A DNA stretch of 64,000 nucleotides, taken from contig JAQFVV010000020.1 in NCBI GenBank assembly GCA_028023455.1, positions 10,952,385 through 11,016,384 on the forward strand, read 5' to 3'. A model generated the notes under the pieces. It saw only the letters and a program-made list of their open reading frames with translations. It searched no databases and was not told the DNA's origin. Each line of letters opens with the position of its first letter. Positions within the stretch are counted from its first letter, which is position 1. Source of the DNA: Epiperipatus broadwayi. Lineage: Eukaryota; Onychophora; Udeonychophora; Euonychophora; Peripatidae. The translations under genes and the position numbers were made by a program. Shown here in pieces: positions 33,605 through 44,419 of the stretch.

Positions 33605-35950
33605 CAAATTTTTTTTATCTCCATTATTTTTAACTTTCAGTAATAACACAGTAAATAAAAATGTAAATTTATATTGTACTTTCAATCAAATTGATACTTA
33701 CAGTTGATATATCACTAGATATTTCTGTTATAAATTTATGCATACCTCTTATGTACATATTATATTTAATAAGTGTACATAACTATATATATATGTATAT
33801 AGACCATTAAGCAACTTACTTTTCTGTTGAAAATTGATATTTTTTCTTTTTATTTAAAAAAAAAAATTTTTTTTTAAAAAGTTTAAAACTATATTGTAAA
33901 CTAATTTTCTTATTTTAATTTAAATGGAATCAAGAAAATCATGCACATTACTTAAAACAATATTAAATTTCTAAAAATAATTTTTTAATTTGATATCAAA
34001 ATATTCAACCCCCCTATTCTTCTATGTCTATAAACTGAATCACCTATCTAAAATATTATTGTGTCCTATCATTTCAGTAGATATTAAAAATATATATAAA
34101 ATTTCAATAAATTATGTTGAATTTAAATCTATTTAAACATCAATTTCAAAATATAACTGTAAATTAAAAGCAAAAAAATATCTATACTGAACCTCTTGCA
34201 AGCCTTATTTAAAAAGATATTAAAGTTCTAAGAATAATTTTTAAATTTGATATCAAAATATTCATAATTTTCCTGCTCTCTGTATTTAAAATATTAGAAT
34301 CTCGTATTGCTTTGTCTGGTACTTCTTACTTATATACCACTCTATTGAATTTAAATCTATTAACTTTAATTTTAAAATTGTATTCTAACTTAAATAATGT
34401 GATTACAAACATTTATATCAACAAACAAACAAACATTCCAACTTAAATAAAAGCATTTAAAAATTCTCTCTCTCTTTGTATAATGTGATCAATGAATTGA
34501 TATTACAACAAGAGAGTGGATGCTGTTTGCAAGTTTATTAATCATTTTTTAAGAATCTGACTTACGAATTGTTATAGTAAGGTATTTGAAATTACTTGCT
34601 CCATTTATAAGTTTATAAGAAATTTAATAAGGTTTTTTGTGAAACAGGATAACCGAAACTATCAGGTTAAAAATAAGATCAATAAAAAAATTATATAGTA
34701 GTAAGTGCAAATATGATATAATTTAATATTTTATTTATACTTTATATATATCTAACTAATGTAAAAAAAGAAAAAGTAAGGATTGTTTAAAGTGTATTTC
34801 AGTGTTTAAAAATTTCTGTCTATATGCTAATAGTGTGATTGATCACATATTTTAATAACAGAAAAATAAATAATAACCATTAAACAAACAATTTTAAAAT
34901 TTAATATGTAATGACTTTTAAAAACTATTTCCCATGCATGCAAATGAATATAAAACATTTTATTTATGGAAAAAAAGAAGCAGATATGACAAATACTAAC
35001 CTTTGTAATGTTTCATGACACACAATGACCTTAATAATCATTAGTTTACAACTAATGTAAGTAATTGATTTCATTAAAAAAATTTACATTAATTTGAATT
35101 ACCAATACTAGAATTGTATCATAATTACTGCTTTACATTTTACTTCAGCTTACTTACCCATAAATAATATTGTAATAAAATATGCAGTTGTCAAATTCTT
35201 GAATAAATTTAGAATACAATTTGAATGCTTCTTTAGTAAATTTATATACATATATATCATAAGCACAGTAACCGTTCAACATAGTACTTACATTTTAACT
35301 TCATTAAATAAAAACAAACACATACTAAATTCTTATCAAAAACATTACTATTACATCTCAGTTATTTTACTAAATATATTTATTTGCAACAATTCCTTCT
35401 TTTCTTAATAATTTTTCCCATATGGTTCAGTGCAGTGTTAAAGTGGCAGCTTTTGGAGGTGAACGGCCATGAATTGCATCCCAGTTGTCACTGCTAGTAC
35501 CCAAACATTTTATAAACTTTGAGGCAAAAAAAAAAAAACATATATTTTTTTGTTTTTAGTACTTAAGTTTTATTTAATATAATATAGACAAAGACTTTCC
35601 CAAACAATAATGGGGGCATAAATTTATGTATTTAAAATTACCAGAGGAGCACCACATACCCCCTCCTAATTTGCATCTAATATTTGAATTAACAACATTT
35701 TATATTTTCATCAAAACCATTGGTGGGATTTATCACTGATAATTATGATAATGGCTCAAGAATAGAGTAATAGTAATTGAATGGCAAATGACACCTTAAG
35801 CATTTACCAGTTTTGTTCAATTAAACAGTCATTTTTTAAAAAAAAATTTTATGATAAAATGTAAATGACTCCCAAGATGCCTTATCAGTTAGTCTGCCAT
35901 TTTAAAAATTCTAATGTTCATAGTCACAATTGCTTTTTTTTAAATGAAGA
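33605..35950. other. no gene seen
   Basis: AT-rich. A mixed-composition patch at 35,425-35,515 is unassigned. Confidence 0.55.
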
Positions 35951-36184
35951 TTAACTAATTGTATTTTTATACTGGACTATTTCCATCATCTAATATGCAT
36001 ATTGAATGTCTAGAAAAATTTGACTTTATTCAAGTATTCCAAATACATTCAACTGTTAGTAATAGCACATCAAACAGGTTAGTATATGCACAACATTTCG
36101 AGAGGTATTATTCTCCCCTCTTTTTCAGGTGTTGCTGGCCTGACCAGTGATAGTCCTAGCATGGTATTCAAACCTGGATCCATG

Positions 36185-36262
36185 CTCAATTGGTTAGTGC
36201 ATTACCTTAAAATTCAATAATCAAGAATCTAAGGATCCAGGTTCGAATCCCATGCTAGTACT
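36185..36262 (+). other. tRNA-like sequence in the palindrome
   Basis: gctcaattggttagtgca matches box A and the D arm of standard tRNAs, and ggttcgaatcc is an exact box B consensus. The anticodon arm is A/T-rich and does not close well, so this is a tRNA-like module and not a functional tRNA gene. It matches the modules at 42,536 and 39,966. Confidence 0.7.
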
Positions 36263-36285
36263 GTCACTGGTCAGACAAGCAACAC

Positions 36286-36325
36286 CTGAAGAAGAGGGGA
36301 GGATAATACCTGTTAAAATGTTGCA
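36286..36325 (+). ncRNA. CTGAAGA/hairpin/AAAA module, hammerhead-core-like, degraded
   Basis: CTGAAGA starts near 36,288, followed by an agaggggag/cct region and ttaaaatg where the left arm (minus) still has cctctcgaaatgttg. The combined consensus is CTGANGA, a five-pair AGAGG/CCTCT stem, then GAAA. Stem I is not obvious, so self-cleavage is not claimed. Confidence 0.35.
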
Positions 36326-36469
36326 CATATACTAACCTGTTTGATATGCTATTACTAACAGTTGAATGTATTTGGAATATTTAAATAAAAGTTAAATTTT
36401 TCTAGAGCCATTCAATATGCATATTAGATGATGAAAATAGTCCAATATAAAAATACAACTAGAACACAA

Positions 36470-37815
36470 ATCTTCAGGAAAACATTATATTAACTAAATT
36501 TAGAAAAAATTGTTTTAATAGAAGGCATTCATCAAATAGTAATTATCTACCAAAATGACAATGAACATTAAAAAATATGAGATAATTTTGATAAACTAGT
36601 AAGATTGGTTCAATCAAAATATCATCTTCGTAATCATTTAAATTTTTCTTGTCTCTGTAATTGTATATTTAAGAAGTAACATGAATGATTAATGTTGTTT
36701 GAAAAAAATATATAAAATATATATTAATAAACAGTGTTGAAATGAAGATTAAGAAGTCATGTGTTATTAAATATTAGTTAATCTTTGCCCAAAAATATTT
36801 GAGAAGGTCTAGACTATCTAAAGTGACTAGTTCGATGGAAACATATCATTTTGATGATTTAAGAAAAAATTGCTCTTTAGCAAAAGAAGTTGTAGATTTA
36901 ATATAAGTTAATCTTTATATATCTTAAAAAAATATTATAATTTCTAATCTTAAATAATAGCTGTTTAAAGATAATTTTCTATGACTGCCTTCTTCAAGTG
37001 ATGCTTGTAAATTAATTTTTATAAAAAAGCAATATTATAAAGTTATCTACCTATGCAGCTATATATTTTCATATATTATTTCTCTGAATATATAAAATAA
37101 ATGAGAAAATAAAAGCAATCTCTATTAAACTTGAATAGTCAATGACTAAAAATGATATAGCATTTAAATTCCATCTCCAAATCAGATTCTTGTTTTGCTT
37201 TTATTAATAAGGCTTGAAGTTCAAAAGTGGAAGTAATTTTGTTATCTATCTAGCAACTACCTTTAATTTCATTTTTCTATTCAAACTACAAACCTGTAAT
37301 TCAAAACACTCTATTGATGATTGCCAGATTCATAACTTAATTACATCCAGATTTGAATTCCAAGCTTCACTGACAAAGACAAAAGATGGCAACTGGGCAG
37401 GGAGTTGGAATTTAAATACTATCTACTTAGTAATTACTGATTTTTTAAACTTATTACAGATGACATTAGAACATTGTGAAAGCTAAGGAATTAAGTGATT
37501 TGTTGTTATAATAATGAATTTATAATAGGAGAAATAATGTGAATTTAAGCTGGTTGAGAGATCATGACATGTTTAAACACTAAGTTGATTGGAAGAGCAC
37601 AAAGATTCAAATGAAAATGTTTTACTTTATTCAAGTAGGAAATGGTGCAGGATCTTTGGCTCTTGAATTTGCCCTTCTACCACTACAGTATATTTGCAAG
37701 GCAAGATTTTCAGAAAAATATCCTCCAAGGAAAATTCTTCTCTCAAAATATCCATGAACTTATCAAATAAAATGATCTAATTATTACTACACTTTCTTAT
37801 TGCATTATCAAATAT
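36470..37815. other. no gene seen
   Basis: AT-rich. A 90-codon plus ORF at 37,214 has no recognisable domain and is not supported as a gene. Confidence 0.55.
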
Positions 37816-37819
37816 ACAC

Positions 37820-38062
37820 CATATAATATTAAATCATCCATGCATTTTACTACTGTTACACAACGCTTTATTTACCACCCTCTGTTACAGTTTAGTTTCA
37901 ATTGCTGGGGCTTCAGAACTTTTAAATTTAGCAGTTGAAGTTAGGAGATATAAAAGTTCTGAAGAAGATTGCTGGGGCAATCGAAACTAAACTGTAATAG
38001 AGGGTGGTAAATAAAGCGTTGTGTAACAGTAGTAAAGTGCATGGATGATTTAGTATTATATG
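37820..38062. repeat. inverted repeat, PLE-like tail family A
   Basis: Arms 37,820-37,924 and 37,950-38,062. The right arm carries CTGAAGA (37,959-37,965), a perfect GATTGC/GCAATC stem with a four-base loop, GAAA (37,983-37,986), then agggtggtaaataaag. A single copy of the same family lies at 62,350-62,445. In the left arm the hairpin apex is rearranged. No ORF. Confidence 0.75.
37959..37986 (+). ncRNA. hammerhead-core-like module, family A
   Basis: CTGAAGA, six-pair GATTGC/GCAATC hairpin, then GAAA: the order and spacing of the C3-A9, stem II and G12-A15.1 elements of a hammerhead. Stem III and stem I are not convincing by hand, so it may be a relic or a PLE terminal structure. Confidence 0.4.
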
Positions 38063-38069
38063 ATCTAAT

Positions 38070-38133
38070 TATTGTTTAAAATATTACCATAATGCTAACA
38101 CTATTGTTTAAAATATTACCATAATGCTAACAC
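38070..38133 (+). repeat. exact 32-bp tandem duplication
   Basis: tattgtttaaaatattacca plus the following 12 bases occurs twice in a row with no differences, just outside the palindrome's right arm. A recent replication or repair duplication. Confidence 0.9.
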
Positions 38134-38139
38134 CCTTTA

Positions 38140-39825
38140 ATGTTTCCATTGAAAGATAATTTTCCTTCAGGGATTTTTTTCTTAATACTCCAAAAAGAAG
38201 TTAAAAAATAATTAGTTACCATTTGTAATTCACTAATAAACAGTGTTTTACATGTAAAACAATATGTAATATATCTATGCCTTACAAAATTAAACAATAC
38301 AACTCATGAAATAGTATAATAAATTCTATCTACAGGTTTTAAAAGTAACTATATATCTTAACAAATTTTAATTGCATAAAGCTTAGTATTAAGTAAAGCT
38401 ACTTGGTATATGTGATGGTGTCCATAAAAATATACTGCAAACTCCAAAAATAAAAGTAATAAATAATTTTTTGAACATTAAAATTATGTTTTGAATTTCT
38501 ATATTGTTTTAAACATCTTTGTAACTGTAAAATACAGGTAAAAGACTATTCATCCAAATACTTTAGTTCTCGGGCTTTCCTTTTTTGGATTTATAATTTT
38601 TAATATTTAAAGAATATATATGTATATATTTATTCTTATTATGCAAATACCTACAATAAACATTAATTCTACTAATCTATAACTTTTATATGGCAGCAAC
38701 TGAAACAATAAATCAAAATAATTTCATATTGATTAAATCCCTTAGCAAGGCAAATATATAAAAGACTATGCAAAATTTATTTATAAAAAGCTATAACATT
38801 GATAAAAAATTAAGTAGTTATTGGATTATAATAGGAGAAAAAAATCATAGAACATTGCAATAAAACTTATGAAATTTTTTATATATATTTACTGAACACT
38901 TGTGTAAAAAAATTATTAATTTATTGTAAAAGATTAAAGATCATCTTTGAAATTTTGTTTCAACAATACAAGTTTTTGAATAATAGGTATTAAGATTAAC
39001 AATATTCTATCTGTAGTGATTAAAAAGTTAAATACCATTAGACAATAAGTTTTTCCAACTCTTACCAACAGGTGAATGGCGGAGATTTATAATATTTATT
39101 TATAATATTTAAGTAATAGCGCATTATCGGAGATTGACTTCCGTTTGAATATTTTCAAAGTTTTCAGCGCTTTATAATAATAGGTATACCATTAGACAAT
39201 AAAGTTGTCTTTTTAATATATAGCAATTCATTTTATTTTTATCTTACAATATTAATTATTAAAAATAAAAATCATTTGTAAAAATTATTTTCTCCTAATA
39301 TATTAATTTATTTCAGAAAAGTATCAAGTTTTTTAAGAAATCAATAAGAAATCATATCGTTTTTACATCATCAATAATTATTAAAAATATAGTTAATATA
39401 CTTTCCCTTATTAAAACATTTAAAATTACCTTTTGTAATTACCATGCAATAAAAACAGAACAAATTCACAAATGGATAAAAACAATTTACAATATTCTAA
39501 TAATAATAACAAAAATAGTAGCAAGATGCAAATTCATATGAAATAAAAAAATTTATAACAATAAAAACACATTGTAAAATCATAAAACAAATAATTATTC
39601 TTGATAATCAAGAGTAATTTGATAAATAAATAAACGAATTTTTAAAATAATATATACTAATAAATCTTTTTCAGCAAAGATTAAAACAAAATATTGATAA
39701 ATCTAAAAATAGATAAGTCTAATAAGCAACATCAACAATAATAAATACATTAAAAAAAAACCTGGAAAAATTACCTCCTATAATATTTAGATTATATATA
39801 ATTAAGTAAACAAATAATTATATGT
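38140..39825. other. no gene seen
   Basis: AT-rich, no ORF or named repeat. Confidence 0.55.
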
Positions 39826-39965
39826 TGAACTATTTCTATTATCTAATATTAGATATTGAATGTCTTTAAAAAAAATTTAAACTTTCCAAATAAAACCATC
39901 TGTTAGTCGTAGCATACAGATGAGTTTATAATACAAAGTATCCAGTGATATTTTGGAGACAGAAC

Positions 39966-40040
39966 TAGTATGGAAATTACACATGGATTTTTAGACTTGT
40001 GAATATTAAATTTAAGATAACCAAATGAGCTATTCTGCCA
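39966..40040 (-). other. tRNA-like module at the 3' end of PLE-1
   Basis: Minus strand: ggcagaatagctcatttggt (box A/D arm), an A/T-rich anticodon region, a decayed box B (atccatgtgtaatttcc) and ccatactagttctg. The sequence just upstream (aaatttctactga, ttgtctttg) is also shared with PLE-2, which shows that the module belongs to the element. Confidence 0.65.
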
Positions 40041-40428
40041 AAGACAACAATCAGTAGAAATTTCATATATTTATTTCAGGATCCTTTTGATTGTTTCACT
40101 TTTTCTGAAGAGTAAAGTTAATTAGTGGCTTCCCGACTTAATACATTAGCACACTGGGTTGATTTATAGCATTATTTGTTACTGTTATGTGATTAGTTCT
40201 TTGAATTTTCTTCTTTGTACTATTATCTTTCTATTCAATATTTTTGCATTTTCCCAACTGTTCACTGGCAGATACATTACTAGCTTCTTTAAATATGTCT
40301 GTTTTCTTTTTTCTAATCATTACTTACTGTTTTTTCAATCATTTTTCAGTGGGACGACTGATCTGATCAATATAGATCCTCTCATATTAACATAGTATGC
40401 CATCGATGCAGATTTTGTTTTTTAGAAT

Positions 40429-40683
40429 TTAGAGTTTACACTTTGCAATGTTAGAATTCCTTATAGTGTTATGGCTTTGGAAAGCTGTTTTATATGTTTG
40501 TTCATTATGAATTATTTTTAGTTTATCTGCTATTCTTGGCATGTATAGATACACTACATTTCCAATAATTGTTTTTACTTTTAATGTTTCTTTTTGTTGT
40601 CTATTTAAAGCTTTCTTAATGTCAAATGAGAGACAATTCTTCCTTGTAAGAGTTTGTTCTATGTAGATCTTTTTTTTTTCCAA
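40429..40683 (-). pseudogene. PLE RT-to-endonuclease connector fragment
   Basis: 84 open codons: IYIEQTLTRKNCLSF, the strand NVVYLYMPRIADKLK, then IHNEQTYKTAFQSHNTIRN. The last block corresponds to the NIKTAFKPHNTLRN-type segment of PLEs before the GIY-YIG domain. The Met-Glu-Lys-rich start is an internal codon. Confidence 0.8.
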
Positions 40684-41391
40684 ATTACTGGTTTCTGAAT
40701 AAACTTCTTTTGCTCTAATCCATAGTCATAGTATAACTCCATTCATGTTAATATATTTCTGGTATGATTGGATGTATATGCTAAGAATTTTCTTGTCTGT
40801 GTAGATTTTCTGTGAATTGCAGTTTTGATTTAGTCATGAGGGAGTCCTGTCACAAAAACATTTAAGAATGTCAATTTTTATTCTTTTTCTGATTCTTTTG
40901 AAAATTTAAGAGAAGATATGTTGTTGGTGTGTATAGTACCTTGATGTGTGGCCTATACAACAAATGTAAAATCCACATAATAAAGCCAAACTGTAAGTAA
41001 ATATGGAACAGTGTTCATGGCTGAAATTTCAAGTTCTATTTAAATAATGCTAATCAGAGAGGATAGTATGAGCCCATTTATCACTTGATTTTGTTGGAAG
41101 AATTCCATGTTGAGCAAATGTTAATAGTTTTCGTTAAGCTTTTAATAGGAAAAATTATTTTGGTTTTAAGCTATTATCATCATTTAATTATTTGGTTACA
41201 AGAGTCAATGTATCATCACAAACTGCATTTGTGAATAAATTTTTGACATCAAAACTTACTAACATGCCAATTATTCCAGATTTTCATGTTCTTGATTAAT
41301 TCTTTAAAGTGTTTTGAATTCCTAACAAAGGACTGTATTTTGTATGCAAAAGGATTAAGAACTTTGAGAAGAAATCTTGACATGCTTTAGC

Positions 41392-41503
41392 AAGATGAAT
41401 TCATAGAATTAACAACACAATAGGTCTTAATAGAATCAAAAATCAATAAGAACCATGTTTTACTAAAATCTATTGATAGTTCTACAAATTCACCATGTCT
41501 AAC
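41392..41503. other. spacer between head-to-head PLEs
   Basis: About 110 bases between two inverted copies of tgtcaagatttcttctca (plus-strand forms at about 41,363-41,381 reversed and 41,507-41,524 forward). No recognised content. Confidence 0.6.
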
Positions 41504-42512
41504 AATGTCAAGATTTCTTCTCAAAAAGTTTTGGGTTCTTTGTCATACATGATACAATCCTTTGAAAGGCATTCAAAATGCTTGCTTCATTATCCTGATA
41601 ATACATTTTTTGTATGGTCATATGGTGAAGCATTATTACAAACATATTATTCACACATCAAAAATATATCCTCTTAAATTCACAAATAAAATCAGAAAAA
41701 AAAAATTGGCATTCCTAGATGTTCTTATGATAAGACTTCTCATGATAAAATCAAAACTACAATTAATAAATAATCCACACACATATGAAAATACTTGACA
41801 TATAAATCTAATCACAGCAGAAATACAAAACATGAAGTTATATTATCACTATGGTACAGAACAAAAGAAGTTTGTTCAGAAATCAGTGATTTGGAAAAAG
41901 AAAAGATGAATATAGAGCAAACTCTTGTGAAGAATGGTTATCAATCAGTTATCATTGTGAAACCTTAAAAAGACAAAAAGAAACATCAAAATTTAAAAAA
42001 ATAACTATTAAAATTGTACTGTATACATACATAGAAGCCACAAACAACAGTCAAACTAAACAAAAAAAACTACAATGAATATAATATGACAGCAGCTTTC
42101 CAAAGCCATATCACCCTATGAGGAATTCTAACAAAAAACCTAAACTTGAAACGCTAAAGTACAAAACTGCAACTATGGAATACTAGGTGAATGCAGAAGC
42201 ATGTACATTGTGAGACTAGTCACCCCACTGAAAAGTGATTGAAATATCACAAACTGATGAATAGAAAAAAAACCACCAGATATATCTAAAGTAGCAGATA
42301 TGCACTAATGAACATATGTTCGATTGGGGATAATATAAAAATATTTGATAGAAAGGAGAAAGTACAAAGAAGAAATTTCAAAGAAGTTGCTCACATGATA
42401 GTGGCAAATAATTCCATAAATCAACCCACTATGACAATACATAATATCTTGAAGTCACAAATTAACCTTGCTCTTAAGAGAAAAGTGGAGAAATCAGGAA
42501 TAAGTATATAAA
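41504..42512 (+). mobile_element. Penelope-like element PLE-2, internally deleted
   Basis: Plus strand: RFLLK-VLGSLSYMIQSFERHS, then directly DNTFFVWSYGEALLQTYY (about 41,599-41,650; the motif C region, D lost), LKFTNKIRKKKLAFLDVL, HSRNTKHEVILSLWYRT, EQTLVKNGYQSVIIV, TAAFQSHIT, then an endonuclease remnant ending KVEKSGIS. The RT core between the first block and motif C is deleted. It is inverted relative to PLE-1 and shares its end sequence, so the two form a head-to-head pair, a common PLE arrangement. ORFs of 60-78 codons here are fragments. Confidence 0.85.
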
Positions 42513-42535
42513 ATTTCTACTGACTCTTGCCTTTG

Positions 42536-42617
42536 TTAGAATAGCTCAGTTGCTTAGAGCATGTCTTAAATTCAATATTTATAAATCTAAAGGTCCAGGT
42601 TCAATTCCCATGCTAGT
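42536..42617 (+). other. tRNA-like module at the 3' end of PLE-2
   Basis: agaatagctcagttgcttag matches box A and the D arm; ccaggttcaattccc is a box B with T arm. The anticodon arm is A/T-rich. Same module and same flanks as in PLE-1 and the 36.2-kb palindrome. Confidence 0.75.
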
Positions 42618-42619
42618 TC

Positions 42620-42795
42620 TATCATCAGGTCAGCAACACCTGAAGAAGAGAGAATAATGCCACTTGATACATTGCGTTACATACTAACCTGTATGCTATT
42701 GCTAATAACAGTTGAATGAATTAGGAAAGTTTAAATAAAGTTTAATTTTTTTCTTGATATTAGATGACAGAAATAATCCAATATAAAATATTAAA
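42620..42795 (+). mobile_element. PLE-2 terminal tail
   Basis: atcatcaggtcagcaacacc, CTGAAGA (42,640-42,646), a degraded hairpin, ttgcgttacatactaacctg, gctaataacagttgaatga, then aaataaagtttaattttt and gacagaaataatccaatat. Collinear with the arms of the 36-kb palindrome and the PLE-1 tail, so it defines the family's terminus. Confidence 0.7.
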
Positions 42796-42799
42796 ATGC

Positions 42800-44335
42800 C
42801 ATCACCAGAAATCTCCAGACAAAAACAAATATATATGCATGATAATAAGGAATAAAAATTTGAATATTCTGATATAAGAAATAATCATTTCCAATGATCT
42901 ACTGTTATCACAGGATTCAGTTATTAATATAACTTCTAAACAAAGATTAAATTAATTATAATTGTTTTTAGAAACAATAAGAACTCATTTCTGTGGAAAT
43001 TTTGGTCAAATTAAATTGATATTTAACTAAAAATTGATCACATTTCAAGTGTCTTATTTTGATCTTTAAAACTGCACATAATCTTTACAAAAAAGTAAGT
43101 ATCCTCAAAACAAAAAAAAGGTATTAAAAGCTTGAAATCTCAAATTAATGATAAGTCATTAATTACCAGAAAATAAAGATCTTTCCACAGAAATTAATCC
43201 TATATATTGTAACCTTTCCGTCTAGACTAGGGTTACTAGCTAGTTTAATTTTTTTTTAAAATTAAATTTTAGTAATCTATAATAAAGGTTTAATATTTGA
43301 ATTAGTATAGAGAACTAAAATGTGCATTAAATCAGTATTAAAGGTTAAGTTTATTTTGTTTCAAGAGCTAAAAGCTATCTAAATTATAAATTAAACTGAG
43401 AGTGCAAACCTCTCAAGCGCTTAGCCAATCAGATCGCAAATACTGAGACAGAGAATTTAACAAGAAAAGAGTGGTTCCACTCTCTTCTTTACTTATCTTT
43501 CTATATATCCAAGCCAGTCCAAAGTACTTAGATCTGAAAGCATTAATCTTAATATCTTCACACTCAACTCACTCAGTGCTAATTATAAATATTATTTACA
43601 TAAATTATAAATGTATAGGTATAAATTGCACTGTCAGTTGTAAAATAAAAACTAATAATTAATGTAAAAATAAATCATATTTGATAAGTAAATATAATAA
43701 TTAAAGTTAATGTATTCCTAATAGTTAATAATAATTAAAGCTATTACTAGTATGTATTTGTAAATTTCATTTAATTAAAAATGCAATAAATATTAAAGAT
43801 ATGTGTGCGAATTGGTATTCATACATATTGCATTAGTCATAAAAGAAATTTATTTCCTATTTAAAGTATTGAATTTGTTAATAAATAAATAATAAATATT
43901 GATTTTAATGTTTTAAATATCATAAAAATTGATAAAAGTGATAATAAAAATTATTTCATAACATATAAAATTTTAATGTTTAAATTGTTAATCTAAATAA
44001 AGTATATTTATTAACTAGAATTTAATTTAAATTTTAAATAATTAACTTGATAAATATTGTAATAATATTGTTTTAATCCAATTCAAAACCCTATACAGTA
44101 ATTAATATTAATTTTAATCATATGTCTGGAAGTGATTAATAAATCAGAAGTGGCAAAAGGTTCCCTATAAAAAGAAAATTTTCAGATGCTAAAAAAAAAA
44201 AAAAAGGAAAAGAAATGAAGAAAATCGTTAGGGAAGGAACTATATTTTATTTTCTTAAATTTTAAAGTTATAATTTTCTGAAAACCTTATTATTTCCATT
44301 AGTAAAAGTTAAGTTATAGTTTTTTTTTATGTGTC
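42800..44335. other. no gene seen
   Basis: AT-rich. 43,405-43,530 has a ccaatcag box and a gagtgg/ccactc hairpin but no supported exon. Confidence 0.5.
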
Positions 44336-44338
44336 AAA

Positions 44339-44415
44339 GCGTTGGATGGGAATTGAACTCTGGAATAACTGCTTGTAAGGCAGCTGTACTAACCACTTAG
44401 CCACCAACGCTTGAC
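44339..44415 (-). mobile_element. SINE family D copy 3, tRNA-Gly-derived
   Basis: Minus: gcgttggtggctaagtggtt, an anticodon stem with loop cttacaa (drifted), and gagttcaattcccatccaac, then tttgacacat and an A tract (poly-T on the plus strand at 44,320-44,328). No clear duplication. Confidence 0.75.
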
Positions 44416-44419
44416 AATT

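Larger units (their letters stand above)
35955..36462. mobile_element. palindrome of two PLE-like tails around a tRNA-like sequence
   Basis: Left arm 35,955-36,181 and right arm 36,233-36,462 are reverse complements with scattered differences; the 51-base loop holds most of a tRNA-like sequence. Read outwards, each arm goes from a tRNA T-arm region, through ctgtcactggtcag-like words, an acacctgaa-agaggggag/cctctc hairpin, actaacctgtttg, and aataaa near the end. The same tail follows PLE-2 (42,535-42,795) and PLE-1 (39,830-40,040), so this is a head-to-head pair of 5'-truncated PLE 3' ends. The 63-codon ORF here is chance. Confidence 0.75.
39830..41388 (-). mobile_element. Penelope-like element PLE-1 (RT plus GIY-YIG remnants and 3' tail)
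   Basis: Minus strand. RT: FLLKVLNPFAYKIQSFVRNS, then LVSFDVKNLFTN (motif A, about 41,228-41,259; PLE form FDV-SLFTNV), then YYVDFTFVV (motif C, about 40,963-40,987; expected YVDDTFV, one Asp lost), FSKESEKE, THTRKFLAYTSNHTRN-like segments. Linker: NVVYLYMPRIADKL and YKTAFQSHNTIRN (40,429-40,683), typical of the PLE connector. Then ISRPTEK and a Lys-rich region that fits the start of the GIY-YIG nuclease. The tail 39,830-40,040 contains a tRNA-like module. Stops and frameshifts make it inactive. Confidence 0.85.

Noticed and set aside
36185-36262. Functional tRNA gene
   Set aside because: Boxes are good but the anticodon arm does not fold and the same module recurs as part of PLE tails.
43405-43530. 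Second promoter (CCAAT plus hairpin)
   Set aside because: No TATA/initiator pair with correct spacing and no exon follows.
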